DNA of 64,000 bases from Sphaerochaetaceae bacterium (lineage in GTDB: Bacteria; Spirochaetota; Spirochaetia; Sphaerochaetales; Sphaerochaetaceae): NCBI GenBank assembly GCA_028532915.1, contig JAQQAI010000094.1, positions 21,617 through 85,616 of the forward strand, given 5' to 3'. Under the pieces are notes generated by a model that saw only the letters and a program-made list of their open reading frames with translations, was not told where the DNA came from and ran no database searches. The position numbers and the translations under genes are program-made. Positions 55,188 through 63,558 of the stretch are shown here, one piece after another (the first letter of the stretch is position 1; each line of letters begins with the position of its first letter).

Positions 55188-55500
55188 AGTTTCTACCTTC
55201 CTTTCAAGATGTTGTAATGGTACTGATAGAGTACCCGAACCTGCAGAAAGGTAGCACGCACAATCATGGTATCTGGTTACAAAGGCAGATAGAGAATAAT
55301 TCGTGTTGTCTTTTTGACCTTGGCTTCAGAACACTCGTGTGAACCTGACCGCAGGCAAAACGGTAAAATGATGAGACATCTCACCGCGCAGAAAGAAGGA
55401 TATCACTTGATCTCTTTTTAATCAATAAATTTTTACTTATTAATTATTGTTTCGGATTACGACTTCGAAATTCGATTATCAGCGGAGAAGCTGTGGTTCA
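55188..55500. other. Gene-free stretch upstream of the hyd operon
   Basis: No coding region is supported here. On the minus strand a possible promoter is TTGATT (55420-55425), 17 bp, TATCCT (55397-55402), giving a leader of about 200 nt before the TM1266-like start. A dyad TTGAT-N9-ATCAA (55407-55425) covers that -35. A 6-bp hairpin GGTACT/AGTACC with a 5-nt loop lies at 55219-55235. The right part is very AT-rich. No riboswitch or terminator recognised. Confidence 0.5.
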
Positions 55501-56301
55501 CTACATCTGGTTATTCGCTTTCACGATCTCGTTCAATCTGATGTGACTGTTTCGAAACCGGATGGAGTTTACTTCTCCCCTGATATGGATCGCATTCGAC
55601 GGACAATGATGAATGCATGCGAAACACATGAAACAGCGGTCATCCAAAGCGATCTTTCCTGTCTTCTCATCCATCCTGATATTCCCTACCGGGCAGACTG
55701 AGGCACATACTCCGCACTGGATGCAGGAGTCTTCCACGTAGAGATAGTTGTCGATCCCTTCTCCTGCTGCATGGACTTTCAACCGTTTTTTATTGAACGG
55801 TTTATTTCCTCTTTTGAGCATATAGTTCATTGCCGCTTTATCGAGGACTGTTTCTTTGAGAGTTCCTTCTTTTGAAGAGGAAATATCGGAAATTATTGAC
55901 CGGAGGTGGTGTTCGATCTCCTTTTTCCCTTCCTTTTCTACCTCTTTTTTCATATCGAATGTCGGCAGATAGTTATCGACCATCTTTATCCTGCTGATAT
56001 AGGAAAATTTGTACCCCTCCTCATCGGCGATAGCTGTCAAATGACTGGCGACAGCTCCTGAATAGATGCCGTAGGTGATCACGGCGAAGAGGTAGTCGCA
56101 GTTGAACATCGCTTTCTTCAGGAAATCTACGATAAAGGGCGGAACCGACCAGGCATGAAGAGGAATTACGATACCAATCTTCTCGTCGGTGAATTCATAG
56201 ATACCTTCTTTCACCATCTGTGGAATCGATAGTAATTCCCCGCCGATTGATTTTGCCACATAAAGACTGTTTCCTGTTGCTGTAAAATAAAGGGTTTTCA
56301 T
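55501..56301 (-). CDS. EFR1-type flavodoxin-ferredoxin protein
   Basis: 266 residues from ATG 56301 (AGGAG upstream; the frame continues 75 nt further up). The N-terminal ~160 residues are flavodoxin-like (YFTATGNSLYVAKSIG, FMN phosphate loop). Two [4Fe-4S] motifs follow: CIQCGVCASVCPVG and CFMCFACIHHCPSNA. The product should move electrons in the cytosol; its partner is unknown. It follows the SDR gene after 34 nt and is probably co-transcribed with it. Confidence 0.92.
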   Translation of the reverse strand: MKTLYFTATGNSLYVAKSIGGELLSIPQMVKEGIYEFTDEKIGIVIPLHAWSVPPFIVDFLKKAMFNCDYLFAVITYGIYSGAVASHLTAIADEEGYKFSYISRIKMVDNYLPTFDMKKEVEKEGKKEIEHHLRSIISDISSSKEGTLKETVLDKAAMNYMLKRGNKPFNKKRLKVHAAGEGIDNYLYVEDSCIQCGVCASVCPVGNIRMDEKTGKIALDDRCFMCFACIHHCPSNAIHIRGEVNSIRFRNSHIRLNEIVKANNQM

Positions 56302-56335
56302 CTTTTCTCCTGTCATGAGTATGAAATTTTTTGAT

Positions 56336-57283
56336 TTATAGTGACCATTTGAAAGAAGTTGCTTCCTGAGAGACATCCCAGAGTCTGGCAGCTACCTTTC
56401 TGTCGAGTGCATGAGGCTGAATGACACAATCACCTACCGGACCGACCCAGTCCATCATTCCCGTTGGACCGTAGTATCCGCTCTCATCAAGGTTCTCTTC
56501 GGTGGCACACATGAGTTCAGGATAGGAACCCTTCTCGGCAGATTGGACCACGGGCAGTTTCGACATCATGGAGAACATGATTCTGCTCATCGCATTACCG
56601 CTGTTCTTGATAAGAGATGTGGCGGAGGATCCCGGGTGACAGACATAGACTTTCACCTCTGAATCTGTCTTCTTGAGCCTGTTCTGGAGTTCATAGGCAC
56701 TCATGATCTGGGCCAGTTTACTATGACAGTATGTCTTGTTCTGATGATAGTTCTTATCCCAGTTCATATCATCGAACTGGATGGTCCTGATACCCATCTT
56801 GTATCCTTCACTTCCTACCACCACGATCCTGCCTTTTGATTCTTTCAGTCTCGGATAGAGCAGACCCTGCAGCAGAAAATGTCCAAAGTGGTTCGTTCCG
56901 AGCTGGCTTTCAAAGCCGTCTTGAGTGAACTTCTGTTTCGGGACCTGAGCGATAGCTCCGTTGCAGATGAGAGCATCGATGCGGGGTACAGTTTCTAAAA
57001 CCTCCGCTGCCCCCTTGCGTACTGAGGAAAGGTCGGCAAGGTCTATCCGTATGAATGAGATATCAGCATGCGATGAGATTATCCGTTTCAGATTGGAGAT
57101 CGCATCTGCCGATTTTTTCGGATTCCTGTTGAGCATCACGACCTTCGCTCCTTTGGAAAGAAGTATTCTTGATGCCTCGAAACCCGTGCCGCTGTTTGCT
57201 CCTGTGATCAGATAGGTTCTCCCTTTCAGTGAAGAAATCCTCTCGGGTGTCCACCCGTTTTTTCCAAATCGTTTATCTGCCAT
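56336..57283 (-). CDS. Short-chain dehydrogenase/reductase
   Basis: 315 residues from ATG 57283 (AAAGGAG upstream). The nucleotide-binding motif is TGANSGTGFE, the NxxG-type strand is ICNGA, and the active site is Y-x3-K in YCHSK. The region before the N terminus (WTPERISSLKG) resembles retinol/protochlorophyllide-reductase-type SDRs. The substrate is unknown. It is divergent from an AraC-type regulator that probably controls it. Confidence 0.93.
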   Translation of the reverse strand: MADKRFGKNGWTPERISSLKGRTYLITGANSGTGFEASRILLSKGAKVVMLNRNPKKSADAISNLKRIISSHADISFIRIDLADLSSVRKGAAEVLETVPRIDALICNGAIAQVPKQKFTQDGFESQLGTNHFGHFLLQGLLYPRLKESKGRIVVVGSEGYKMGIRTIQFDDMNWDKNYHQNKTYCHSKLAQIMSAYELQNRLKKTDSEVKVYVCHPGSSATSLIKNSGNAMSRIMFSMMSKLPVVQSAEKGSYPELMCATEENLDESGYYGPTGMMDWVGPVGDCVIQPHALDRKVAARLWDVSQEATSFKWSL

Positions 57284-57357
57284 TGTTATTCTCCTTTGTT
57301 TATCCTGCTGTAAAATAGTTCTGTTGTTGTTATGGGTATAACATATCACTCAATATC

Positions 57358-57439
57358 TTCATAAAATAGGCGTAATACTATCGAAAACATGCCTATTTGT
57401 ATCAAGTCGGTTGAAAAGTGCTAAATACGGTGCTATATT
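57358..57439. promoter_or_regulatory. araC-like/SDR divergent control region
   Basis: Plus: TTGAAA (57411-57416), 17 bp, TATATT (57434-57439, TGC extended), then 6 nt to ATG 57446: leaderless. Minus: TTATGA (57359-57364) with a TATACC -10 about 18 bp on. A perfect 8-bp inverted repeat AAATAGGC (57364-57371) and GCCTATTT (57391-57398) lies between, next to the SDR -35, a typical activator position. Confidence 0.65.
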
Positions 57440-57445
57440 CAGCGC

Positions 57446-58339
57446 ATGATCAGACAGCAGATTAAAGAGATAATTGAAAGCAGAGTAAGTCAGAACAGCC
57501 TGGAGGAAACAGGATTGACCGGTGTGCAGCTCATCCATGTCACCCAACCGATCAGCTGCGCGCCGGCTGTCTATGAACCTACCGTGGTAGCTATAGTGAG
57601 AGGTGTCAAAGAAGCGATATTTGACGGGCGCTCGTATGTATATGACAGCAGCAGGTATCTGTGCTGTCCGATGTCGATGCCTGTAGAGGCCGGAACACCT
57701 CAGGCCTCGCCTGAACACCCCCTTCTGGGAGTGAAGATCGATCTTGACACGAAGATAATGAGCTCTCTTGCAAGAGAAATGGATATAGCCGGTGGCGTTT
57801 TTCGAAGAACCCGGGGAGATTATTCTAAGACGGGGCTGATTCTTGCACGTTGGGACGATGCCTTCTCGGAGGCTCTTTTGCGACTGCTGAAGCTGATGGA
57901 CAGACCGACAGATCTGGCGATACTCAAAGAAGCAAGACTTCGCGAGCTCTATTATGCCATATTGAAAGGAGACGCAGGAGAATCTGCCAGAAGGGCTTTC
58001 AGCGGGGGCAATGAAATCGCTCGGGCTATCGAACTGATGTCACAGAATATTGACAGAGCGGTGACTATCGAAGAGATCGCGCAGCAGGTGGGTATGAGCA
58101 GGGCTGTCTTTCACCGCAAGTTCAAACAGGCCACAACGATGTCGCCGATACAGTTCATGAAATCGATGAAACTCAACAATGCCGCAATGAAACTTGCCGG
58201 CGGAATGAATGTGAACGAAGCTGCGATGGGGGTAGGGTATGTAAGTTCATCCCAGTTCAGCCGGGAGTTCAAGCGTATGTACGGACAATCTCCCCGGCAG
58301 TGGAGCCAATCACTGCAGCTGCCGCCCGGGATGATCTGA
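57446..58339 (+). CDS. AraC-family transcriptional regulator
   Basis: 297 residues. The N-terminal ~190 residues match the AraC_N (type I regulator, PF06719-like) ligand domain (YEPTVVAIVRGVKEA, SMPVEAGTPQASPEHPLLG); the C-terminal two helix-turn-helix motifs include TIEEIAQQVGMSRAVFHRKFK and AAMGVGYVSSSQFSREFKRMYG in abridged form. It should bind the dyad in the shared gap and control the SDR/EFR1 genes. No Shine-Dalgarno; a -10 box ends 6 nt upstream. Confidence 0.95.
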   Translation: MIRQQIKEIIESRVSQNSLEETGLTGVQLIHVTQPISCAPAVYEPTVVAIVRGVKEAIFDGRSYVYDSSRYLCCPMSMPVEAGTPQASPEHPLLGVKIDLDTKIMSSLAREMDIAGGVFRRTRGDYSKTGLILARWDDAFSEALLRLLKLMDRPTDLAILKEARLRELYYAILKGDAGESARRAFSGGNEIARAIELMSQNIDRAVTIEEIAQQVGMSRAVFHRKFKQATTMSPIQFMKSMKLNNAAMKLAGGMNVNEAAMGVGYVSSSQFSREFKRMYGQSPRQWSQSLQLPPGMI

Positions 58340-58365
58340 TCCATTTGATGGAAGCAGAGCTTTCG

Positions 58366-58395
58366 AACCGGGGCGTCTTAAAACATGCCCCGGTT
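58366..58395. terminator. Hairpin between convergent genes
   Basis: Perfect 9-bp inverted repeat AACCGGGGC / GCCCCGGTT with a 12-nt loop, 26 nt after the AraC stop and 83 nt beyond the convergent GyrI-like stop. No strong T tract follows on either strand, so it may only be a weak or bidirectional terminator. Confidence 0.5.
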
Positions 58396-58477
58396 AAGTC
58401 ATTCAGGGAAACCTTAAGAAGATGTGGAACTTTAATGCTTCAGTTCTGAATCTGAGGTTCCCCATAGATACAGATTA

Positions 58478-58939
58478 TTACGATTCTTTCTTCACGATAT
58501 AGCAGATCTGTGTGAGCAGTTCCTCAGGTTTCACTTCGGCCGGATCGTTCAGATAGTACTCGTACATCCACTGCTCTTCCACCTCGACACCCTTATCTCT
58601 GACAAAAGCCAACAACTCCATATAGGTCTTTTCAAGCGTGTCATACGGTCCTTTGTGGACTGTTGTCGCTATCTTCCCGCCGGGAATCGTTCCGTTCGAG
58701 ATACGTCCTTCCGTCTCGACCGGTGCTGTCACTGGAAAGCCTATCTCAAGATCGAGCGCTTCCATATCCATGTTGTAGTACATCGCATAGGGAGCCCCTG
58801 TATACTCGATTCCCCTGTGCTGCATGAAAGTTCCTATCTCTGTATAGACTTCTTTCATCACCTCGGAGATTCTGCTCAGCGATGTGATCAACCGTACCAT
58901 CAGCGTGTTCTGCTGTGTGACTTCTCTGATTTCCATCAT
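58478..58939 (-). CDS. GyrI-like small-molecule-binding protein
   Basis: The 153-residue stand-alone GyrI-like/AraC effector-binding domain has a pattern of EVTQQNTLMVR, GAPYAMYYN, DLEIGFPVTAPV, GGKIATTVHKGPYDTLEKTY and a final EWMYEYYLNDP-like strand. Such proteins bind hydrophobic cations or inhibit gyrase. AAGGAG precedes the ATG. Its promoter is overlapped by a dyad that recurs at the other GyrI-like gene. Confidence 0.9.
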   Translation of the reverse strand: MMEIREVTQQNTLMVRLITSLSRISEVMKEVYTEIGTFMQHRGIEYTGAPYAMYYNMDMEALDLEIGFPVTAPVETEGRISNGTIPGGKIATTVHKGPYDTLEKTYMELLAFVRDKGVEVEEQWMYEYYLNDPAEVKPEELLTQICYIVKKES

Positions 58940-58962
58940 CTACTCCTTCTTTATTTTAAGAT

Positions 58963-59004
58963 ATCTAAAGTGTAGGTGGGCATATATGACAGCTGTATGT
59001 CATA
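58963..59004 (-). promoter_or_regulatory. Promoter/operator of the first GyrI-like gene
   Basis: Minus strand CTGTCA (58987-58992), 18 bp, TTAGAT (58963-58968). A perfect dyad TATGACA-N6-TGTCATA (58985-59004) overlaps the -35. The same motif lies at 62423-62442. Confidence 0.65.
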
Positions 59005-59022
59005 GTTGTTCAGGTATTAGCA

Positions 59023-59958
59023 TCATTTTTTTTCATCGTATTTCAAGGCAATGGAACGTGCGATCCTCTCTATCTCCTTTCTCACATGGGCAGGCTCGAT
59101 GACTGTCACATATTCACCGTAGGAGAGGATGAATCCGTACATCCACCCGTCTTCAGGCATAGAAGCTTCGGCGATAAGCGACCCTCCTGGACCTTCGGTA
59201 AGCTGATCTTTCAGAAAATAATCCTCTACGAGAGGTCTCATGCACCGGTCGAATCCAAGAACGAGGCGGGTCGACGGAATCTTCTGCTCTCTCCTTTCAA
59301 AGTCTTCGAACGAAAGTTCTCTTCTTTTGAACCGTTTCGGTATGATCTCGGCATCTCTCATCTTCGAGATTCTGAACAGACGGTAGTCCTCCCTTTGCGT
59401 GCACCATGCGTACAGATACCAGGATCTCCATCTGAATGCAACAGTCATGGGTTCGACGATCCTTTCGGTCACCTCGAGTCTGTTGCTGGTATATGTGAAA
59501 CGCAGCAGCTGCTGAGTATCAACAGCCTTTTTTACGGTCCTGAACGATTGTTTCTGACGGGGATCTCCCCCGAGCATCGAAAAATCGATGGAAAGTCTGT
59601 TGTTGCGCTCGGTGAGCCAGTCTTCATCCTGACGGGGAATAAGGCCCTCCATCTTCTCTATCGTGTCGTCAATCTTTTCATCCACGAGGGTGTCTGAAAT
59701 GCTTTTCAGTGAGGTGACGATGTAATAGAGATCCTCGACCGAGACAATACGGTTATCGAGTGTGTAGGTATCCATGATTCGGTACCCTCCGTGAGGTCCC
59801 TGGATACTGACGATGGGGATTCCCGCGGCATCGATGGTCTCGATATCGCGGACAATGGTTCTGACACTTACACCGAAGCGTTCGGCAAGAACGCTCGCAC
59901 TGCTTAGTTCATGGTTCATCAAATAGATAATGATTGAAAGGAGACGGTCTATCTTCAT
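59023..59958 (-). CDS. WYL-domain transcriptional regulator (YafY-like)
   Basis: 311 residues. The N-terminal winged helix (MKIDRLLSIIIYLMN, ASVLAERFGVSVRTIVRDIETI) is of DeoR/HTH_11 type; the WYL domain (about 140-225) contains RWRSWYLYAWC and REDYRLFRISKM, with a C-terminal WCX extension. ATG 59958 lies 7 nt after an extended -10 (TGTTATACT) with no Shine-Dalgarno. The -10 region (GGACAACAGTATAACA) partly resembles the dyad at the GyrI-like genes, so autoregulation is possible. Confidence 0.93.
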   Translation of the reverse strand: MKIDRLLSIIIYLMNHELSSASVLAERFGVSVRTIVRDIETIDAAGIPIVSIQGPHGGYRIMDTYTLDNRIVSVEDLYYIVTSLKSISDTLVDEKIDDTIEKMEGLIPRQDEDWLTERNNRLSIDFSMLGGDPRQKQSFRTVKKAVDTQQLLRFTYTSNRLEVTERIVEPMTVAFRWRSWYLYAWCTQREDYRLFRISKMRDAEIIPKRFKRRELSFEDFERREQKIPSTRLVLGFDRCMRPLVEDYFLKDQLTEGPGGSLIAEASMPEDGWMYGFILSYGEYVTVIEPAHVRKEIERIARSIALKYDEKK

Positions 59959-60087
59959 GGACAACAGTATAACACAGGTGAGATCCAGCAGGTATTCGCA
60001 TAGTCGAAAAGGCAGATTTCAATAAAAATGGAAGAAGTTGAAACGAATAAGGTCTCTGATGGTTCTTCTTTTGTATGGAGGCTCTCA

Positions 60088-61743
60088 ATGAAAGTTAACA
60101 GATACTACGTGGCACTCTTTTTGTTAGTGATTCAGATTGTATTTTTCTTCGGTTGTGCTTCGGGTGAAGATAGTGATGTCTATACCGAAATCGCCGTGGA
60201 GCCTCAAGATGTTTCACCAAGCCCCATGGTCAGTGCGAAAGCCATGGCAGCTCCCCTTTTAGCAGCGGATAGTGCGACAGAATATCCTGTTACCTATCCC
60301 GCCGATTCCATGAATACCGAGGAATATGACCGGATAACCGATAATCCGTTTCGAAACGCGACAGAACATCCGGTTTCGACTTTTTCCATCGATGCAGATA
60401 CGGCAAGCTATACCAATGTGAGAAGATATCTGACGCAGAATAACGCCCTGCCGCCTGAAGATGCTGTGCGTATAGAGGAACTTCTCCAGTACTTCTCCTA
60501 TGATTATCCGCAGCCTGAAGGGGAGCATCCGATATCATACACTCTGGATATGGAACAGGCCCCGTGGAATCTTGATCATCAGCTCCTTCGTGTCGCCCTG
60601 AAAGCAGAGCAGATCAGCACAGAAGAACTGCCTCCATCGAATCTCGTATTTCTTATCGATACCTCCGGATCGATGCGTGCCGATAACAAACTGCCGCTGC
60701 TGCAGAAAAGTATGAAGGTTCTCGTCAAACAGCTTCGAGCGCAAGATTCTGTTTCCATCGTTGCCTATGCGGGGTCCGCCGGAGTTATCCTGAAGAATGC
60801 CGCAGGAACCGAAAAGCAGACGATCATCCGTGCCTTCACCGACTTGAAAGCAAGCGGTGCCACAGCAGGCGAAGCGGGAATCGAACTTGCCTATACAATC
60901 GCACAGGAACACTACATCCCCGGCGGGAATAACCGGGTGATCCTCTGTACTGACGGTGATTTCAATGTCGGAGTCAGCTCTACCGGGGCACTTGAACGGT
61001 TGATAGAACACAAAAGGGAACAGAATATCTACCTGACCATTCTCGGACTCGGGATGGGGAACTACAAAGACTCCCGCATGGAAGCTTTATCGAATATCGG
61101 AAATGGAAACTATGCCTATATCGATAATCTTCTGGAAGGAAAGAAGGTTCTGGGAAAAGAGATATGGGGAAATATGTTCACAGTCGCAAAGGATGTAAAG
61201 GTCCAGATCGAGTTCAATCCGGCAATCGTCGAGTCCTATCGACTCATCGGATATGAGAACAGGATGCTGCAGAGAGAAGATTTTAATGATGATACCAAGG
61301 ATGCTGGCGAGATGGGCTTTGGGCAGACTGTCACAGCATTTTACGAGCTTGTCCTCACATCTTCAGAAAGCAGTCAATCTTCACCTGTACAGTCAGACCC
61401 TCTTGTATTTCAAAGCAGTACGGTCATTCCCTCAGAAGACTTACTCTCTTTGAAGATCAGGTACAAAAGACCGCAGGAGGGAAAAGAATCAAGTCAGCTC
61501 ATCGACATCATGATGGATGAGGACGAACTGACGCGTCCTTCAGATATGAGCGATCCCGATTTCACGTTTGCAAGTGCGGTCGTTGAATTCGGCATGCTGC
61601 TCAGAGACAGTCCCTATAAGGGATCTTCCTCCTGGGATCAGGTCCTGCAACTGGCAAAAGCTTCCAGAGGCGATGATGAAGAAGGGTACCGGGCGGAATT
61701 TATTCGTCTCGCCGAGCTTGCACAACTGCTTGAGGACAATTGA
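60088..61743 (+). CDS. VWA-domain lipoprotein (YfbK-like)
   Basis: 551 residues from ATG 60088 (GGAGGC upstream; 60 nt of frame upstream is not used). Lipobox IVFFFGC with Cys at residue 23. An N-terminal domain with FSIDADTASYTNVRRYL precedes a von Willebrand factor A domain with the MIDAS DxSxS in FLIDTSGSMR (about residues 187-196), then LILCTDGDFNVG-like segments. The C-terminal ~150 residues match DUF3520. It resembles E. coli YfbK; role unknown. The stop is 3 nt before the convergent GyrI-like stop. Confidence 0.93.
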   Translation: MKVNRYYVALFLLVIQIVFFFGCASGEDSDVYTEIAVEPQDVSPSPMVSAKAMAAPLLAADSATEYPVTYPADSMNTEEYDRITDNPFRNATEHPVSTFSIDADTASYTNVRRYLTQNNALPPEDAVRIEELLQYFSYDYPQPEGEHPISYTLDMEQAPWNLDHQLLRVALKAEQISTEELPPSNLVFLIDTSGSMRADNKLPLLQKSMKVLVKQLRAQDSVSIVAYAGSAGVILKNAAGTEKQTIIRAFTDLKASGATAGEAGIELAYTIAQEHYIPGGNNRVILCTDGDFNVGVSSTGALERLIEHKREQNIYLTILGLGMGNYKDSRMEALSNIGNGNYAYIDNLLEGKKVLGKEIWGNMFTVAKDVKVQIEFNPAIVESYRLIGYENRMLQREDFNDDTKDAGEMGFGQTVTAFYELVLTSSESSQSSPVQSDPLVFQSSTVIPSEDLLSLKIRYKRPQEGKESSQLIDIMMDEDELTRPSDMSDPDFTFASAVVEFGMLLRDSPYKGSSSWDQVLQLAKASRGDDEEGYRAEFIRLAELAQLLEDN

Positions 61744-61746
61744 TGT

Positions 61747-62382
61747 TCAATTCGTTATCTTCTCTGCTGAGAACCTGAGGACGGTCTTCAGATTCTCAGC
61801 TGCAGTCTTTCTTGCATCGCTGAGATAGATCTCCCTGTGAATCTTCGCTGTTCGTCTGAGTCCTGCATCTGCACAGAACTGTTCCATTTTATGAAAGCTT
61901 TCGGGTTCGTTGTCATACGATCCAGTGTGGAGCATCTGCACCGACGGTCCATCGGTGATCGAGGTGAAGTGTACCTGTTGAAGAAGGGGATGAGGTTTCT
62001 TCTTCCCGGTACGTTCGATGATCTCTGACGCGAATTCTTGAGTTACGAAGGACGGTTGTCTGATCATGAGATCGAACTTGAGCTCATCTTTGTTCAAAGT
62101 ACCGTTATAATCGGCTTTTCCTTTATCAGTAAGATCCCAGATTCCTTCCAGAGGGTAGACCGTATACTCGAAATATCCATCAGGGGCAAATCCTCCTTTA
62201 TGACTCATCCTGACGGCATACGAAAGAGCATACAGTATTTTGATATATTCACCGAATACCTCACTGTTCGGATTTCCCTCTCCGCTGATTACAAAATATT
62301 TGAATTCGGGTACGTTCAAAAAGACAGGTGTGCTTTTCGGCAGATAGATCTCTTTTTCCTGCTTGCGCCATTCGTGTTTCAT
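61747..62382 (-). CDS. GyrI-like protein, second copy
   Basis: The 211-residue protein has a GyrI-like domain of the longer type (LNVPEFKYFVISGEGNP, YALSYAVRMSHKGG, DYTVYPLEGIWDLTD-like, LLQQVHFTSITDGPSVQMLHTGSYDNE abridged). It is likely a small-molecule-binding protein. AAGGAGAG lies upstream. Its promoter carries a dyad closely like that of the GyrI-like gene at 58.5 kb, which points to shared control. Confidence 0.88.
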   Translation of the reverse strand: MKHEWRKQEKEIYLPKSTPVFLNVPEFKYFVISGEGNPNSEVFGEYIKILYALSYAVRMSHKGGFAPDGYFEYTVYPLEGIWDLTDKGKADYNGTLNKDELKFDLMIRQPSFVTQEFASEIIERTGKKKPHPLLQQVHFTSITDGPSVQMLHTGSYDNEPESFHKMEQFCADAGLRRTAKIHREIYLSDARKTAAENLKTVLRFSAEKITN

Positions 62383-62401
62383 AGCATCTCTCCTTCATAT
62401 G

Positions 62402-62442
62402 ATTCTATTCTATCGGAAGATATGCGACAACTGTCTGTCATA
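62402..62442 (-). promoter_or_regulatory. Promoter/operator of the second GyrI-like gene
   Basis: Minus strand TTGTCG (62425-62430), 17 bp, TAGAAT (62402-62407), then a 13-nt leader with AAGGAGAG. A dyad GACA-N6-TGTCATA lies at 62426-62442. The 22-base window around it matches the site at 58986 at about 17 positions by eye. Confidence 0.62.
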
Positions 62443-62622
62443 TACAGGATAGTCAGATGATAGTCTGGTGCAATTATGTTCAGACTTTCTAAAAGTGGTT
62501 TTCTAATCTCTATGCAGATACTTTCTTTAAAGCCTTTGTCCAGATGATAGACTGTCACTCTTGTTTGAAGCCTTCTGCCGGTATATGATGAATACACTCG
62601 GCGAAAGATAAAGGACGATACT

Positions 62623-63135
62623 GTGAAAAAAGCTGCCGGTATGATCATTCTCTTGATAATTTTCAAATATCCTCTCTTCTCATCGGCTGCGACTTTTCAC
62701 GCAGGAGTTTCCGCCGGCGTCGGGTTTTTTTCGAGTTACTCTTCAGTCGAGGCGGGAATCAAAGTTGATCTGGCTGAGACCTTATCACTCGGTCTGACAC
62801 AGCGCATCGCATACGGTTTTACCTACCGGGAGACTACAGGAATGACTGAATTGAGAACGTATGTGTATGATAACCTTTTCTTCCATATCGGAGCATCCTA
62901 TCTGTTGATACCCTCAAAGCGTGCACAGCCTGATTTCAATACCAAAGTTCTCCCCCATTTAGGTATAGGCCTTTATATTCCTCTTGATCCCGGCTGCAAG
63001 TTGAATGTGGTTCCGCGCATCGAGATGAACCAGTCCTTCTACCTTTCAGATGAGGTTCGTCCGATATATACCGATTTACCGGCGTCTATAGCAACTCAGG
63101 TCTCTGTTGCATTCGAGTACCGAAGCCGACAGTGA
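62623..63135 (+). CDS. Small exported outer-membrane barrel-like protein
   Basis: 170 residues from a GTG start, with AAAGGA upstream. The signal peptide (1-22, cleavage after FSSAA) is followed by about eight amphipathic beta strands and Gly-rich turns (GVSAGVGFFSSYSSVEAG, LPHLGIGLYI), ending VSVAFEYRSR. It likely forms a small outer-membrane barrel of the OmpA/OmpW size class; no family assigned. Upstream lies a 10-bp direct repeat CAGATGATAG (62454-62463 and 62541-62550). Confidence 0.68.
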   Translation: MKKAAGMIILLIIFKYPLFSSAATFHAGVSAGVGFFSSYSSVEAGIKVDLAETLSLGLTQRIAYGFTYRETTGMTELRTYVYDNLFFHIGASYLLIPSKRAQPDFNTKVLPHLGIGLYIPLDPGCKLNVVPRIEMNQSFYLSDEVRPIYTDLPASIATQVSVAFEYRSRQ

Positions 63136-63558
63136 ACAAAGGTAAAGGGCGATCCTGTCGCGGCCGTAAAGTCCATTAAGTAAGATAAAAAGTGATTAAA
63201 TATTTAAAAGGTCTTTTATAGAAGACAAAGTAAGGTTCAATAAGGTGTTGCTATCTTTAGAGATATTCATTCCTGTGCAGCTTTACGGAAATTTCTCTCA
63301 GGCCGATTGAGACACCTTCTGCGCTGTCCAGGCCTCGGCATCTTCTCGGAGGAGGCTGCGCTCTAGCGCTTTAAGGAAGAAAGTGTCAAGGTAGCGGAAG
63401 AAACACCCCCTCTGTACGTTATCCTGACTATATATAATCTCCCATTGGATTAATGCCTAATCATAGATTGATTAGTACTTAATCTTTTTCTGTGAATCTA
63501 TAATTACCTAGAAATGAACATGAATTGTAATGAGTCTTTTAATCTTTCACTGCTACCT
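63136..63558. other. Gene-poor stretch before radC
   Basis: No supported coding region or known RNA is seen. A GC-rich part at 63320-63380 has short inverted repeats (GGCCTC ... GAGGAGGCT; CGCT-CT-AGCG), while the flanks are AT-rich with TATATAAT-like runs at 63430-63440. It could hold a small RNA or remnant of a lost gene; I cannot decide. Confidence 0.4.

Noticed and set aside
62454..62550. 10-bp direct repeat CAGATGATAG upstream of the exported barrel gene
   Set aside because: Two copies 87 bp apart with no symmetrical placement relative to a promoter; chance is a reasonable explanation.
63360..63420. A possible signal-recognition-particle RNA (GGAAG...AAGGTAGCGG)
   Set aside because: The conserved SRP tetraloop and symmetric bulge sequence are not present in the right order on either strand.
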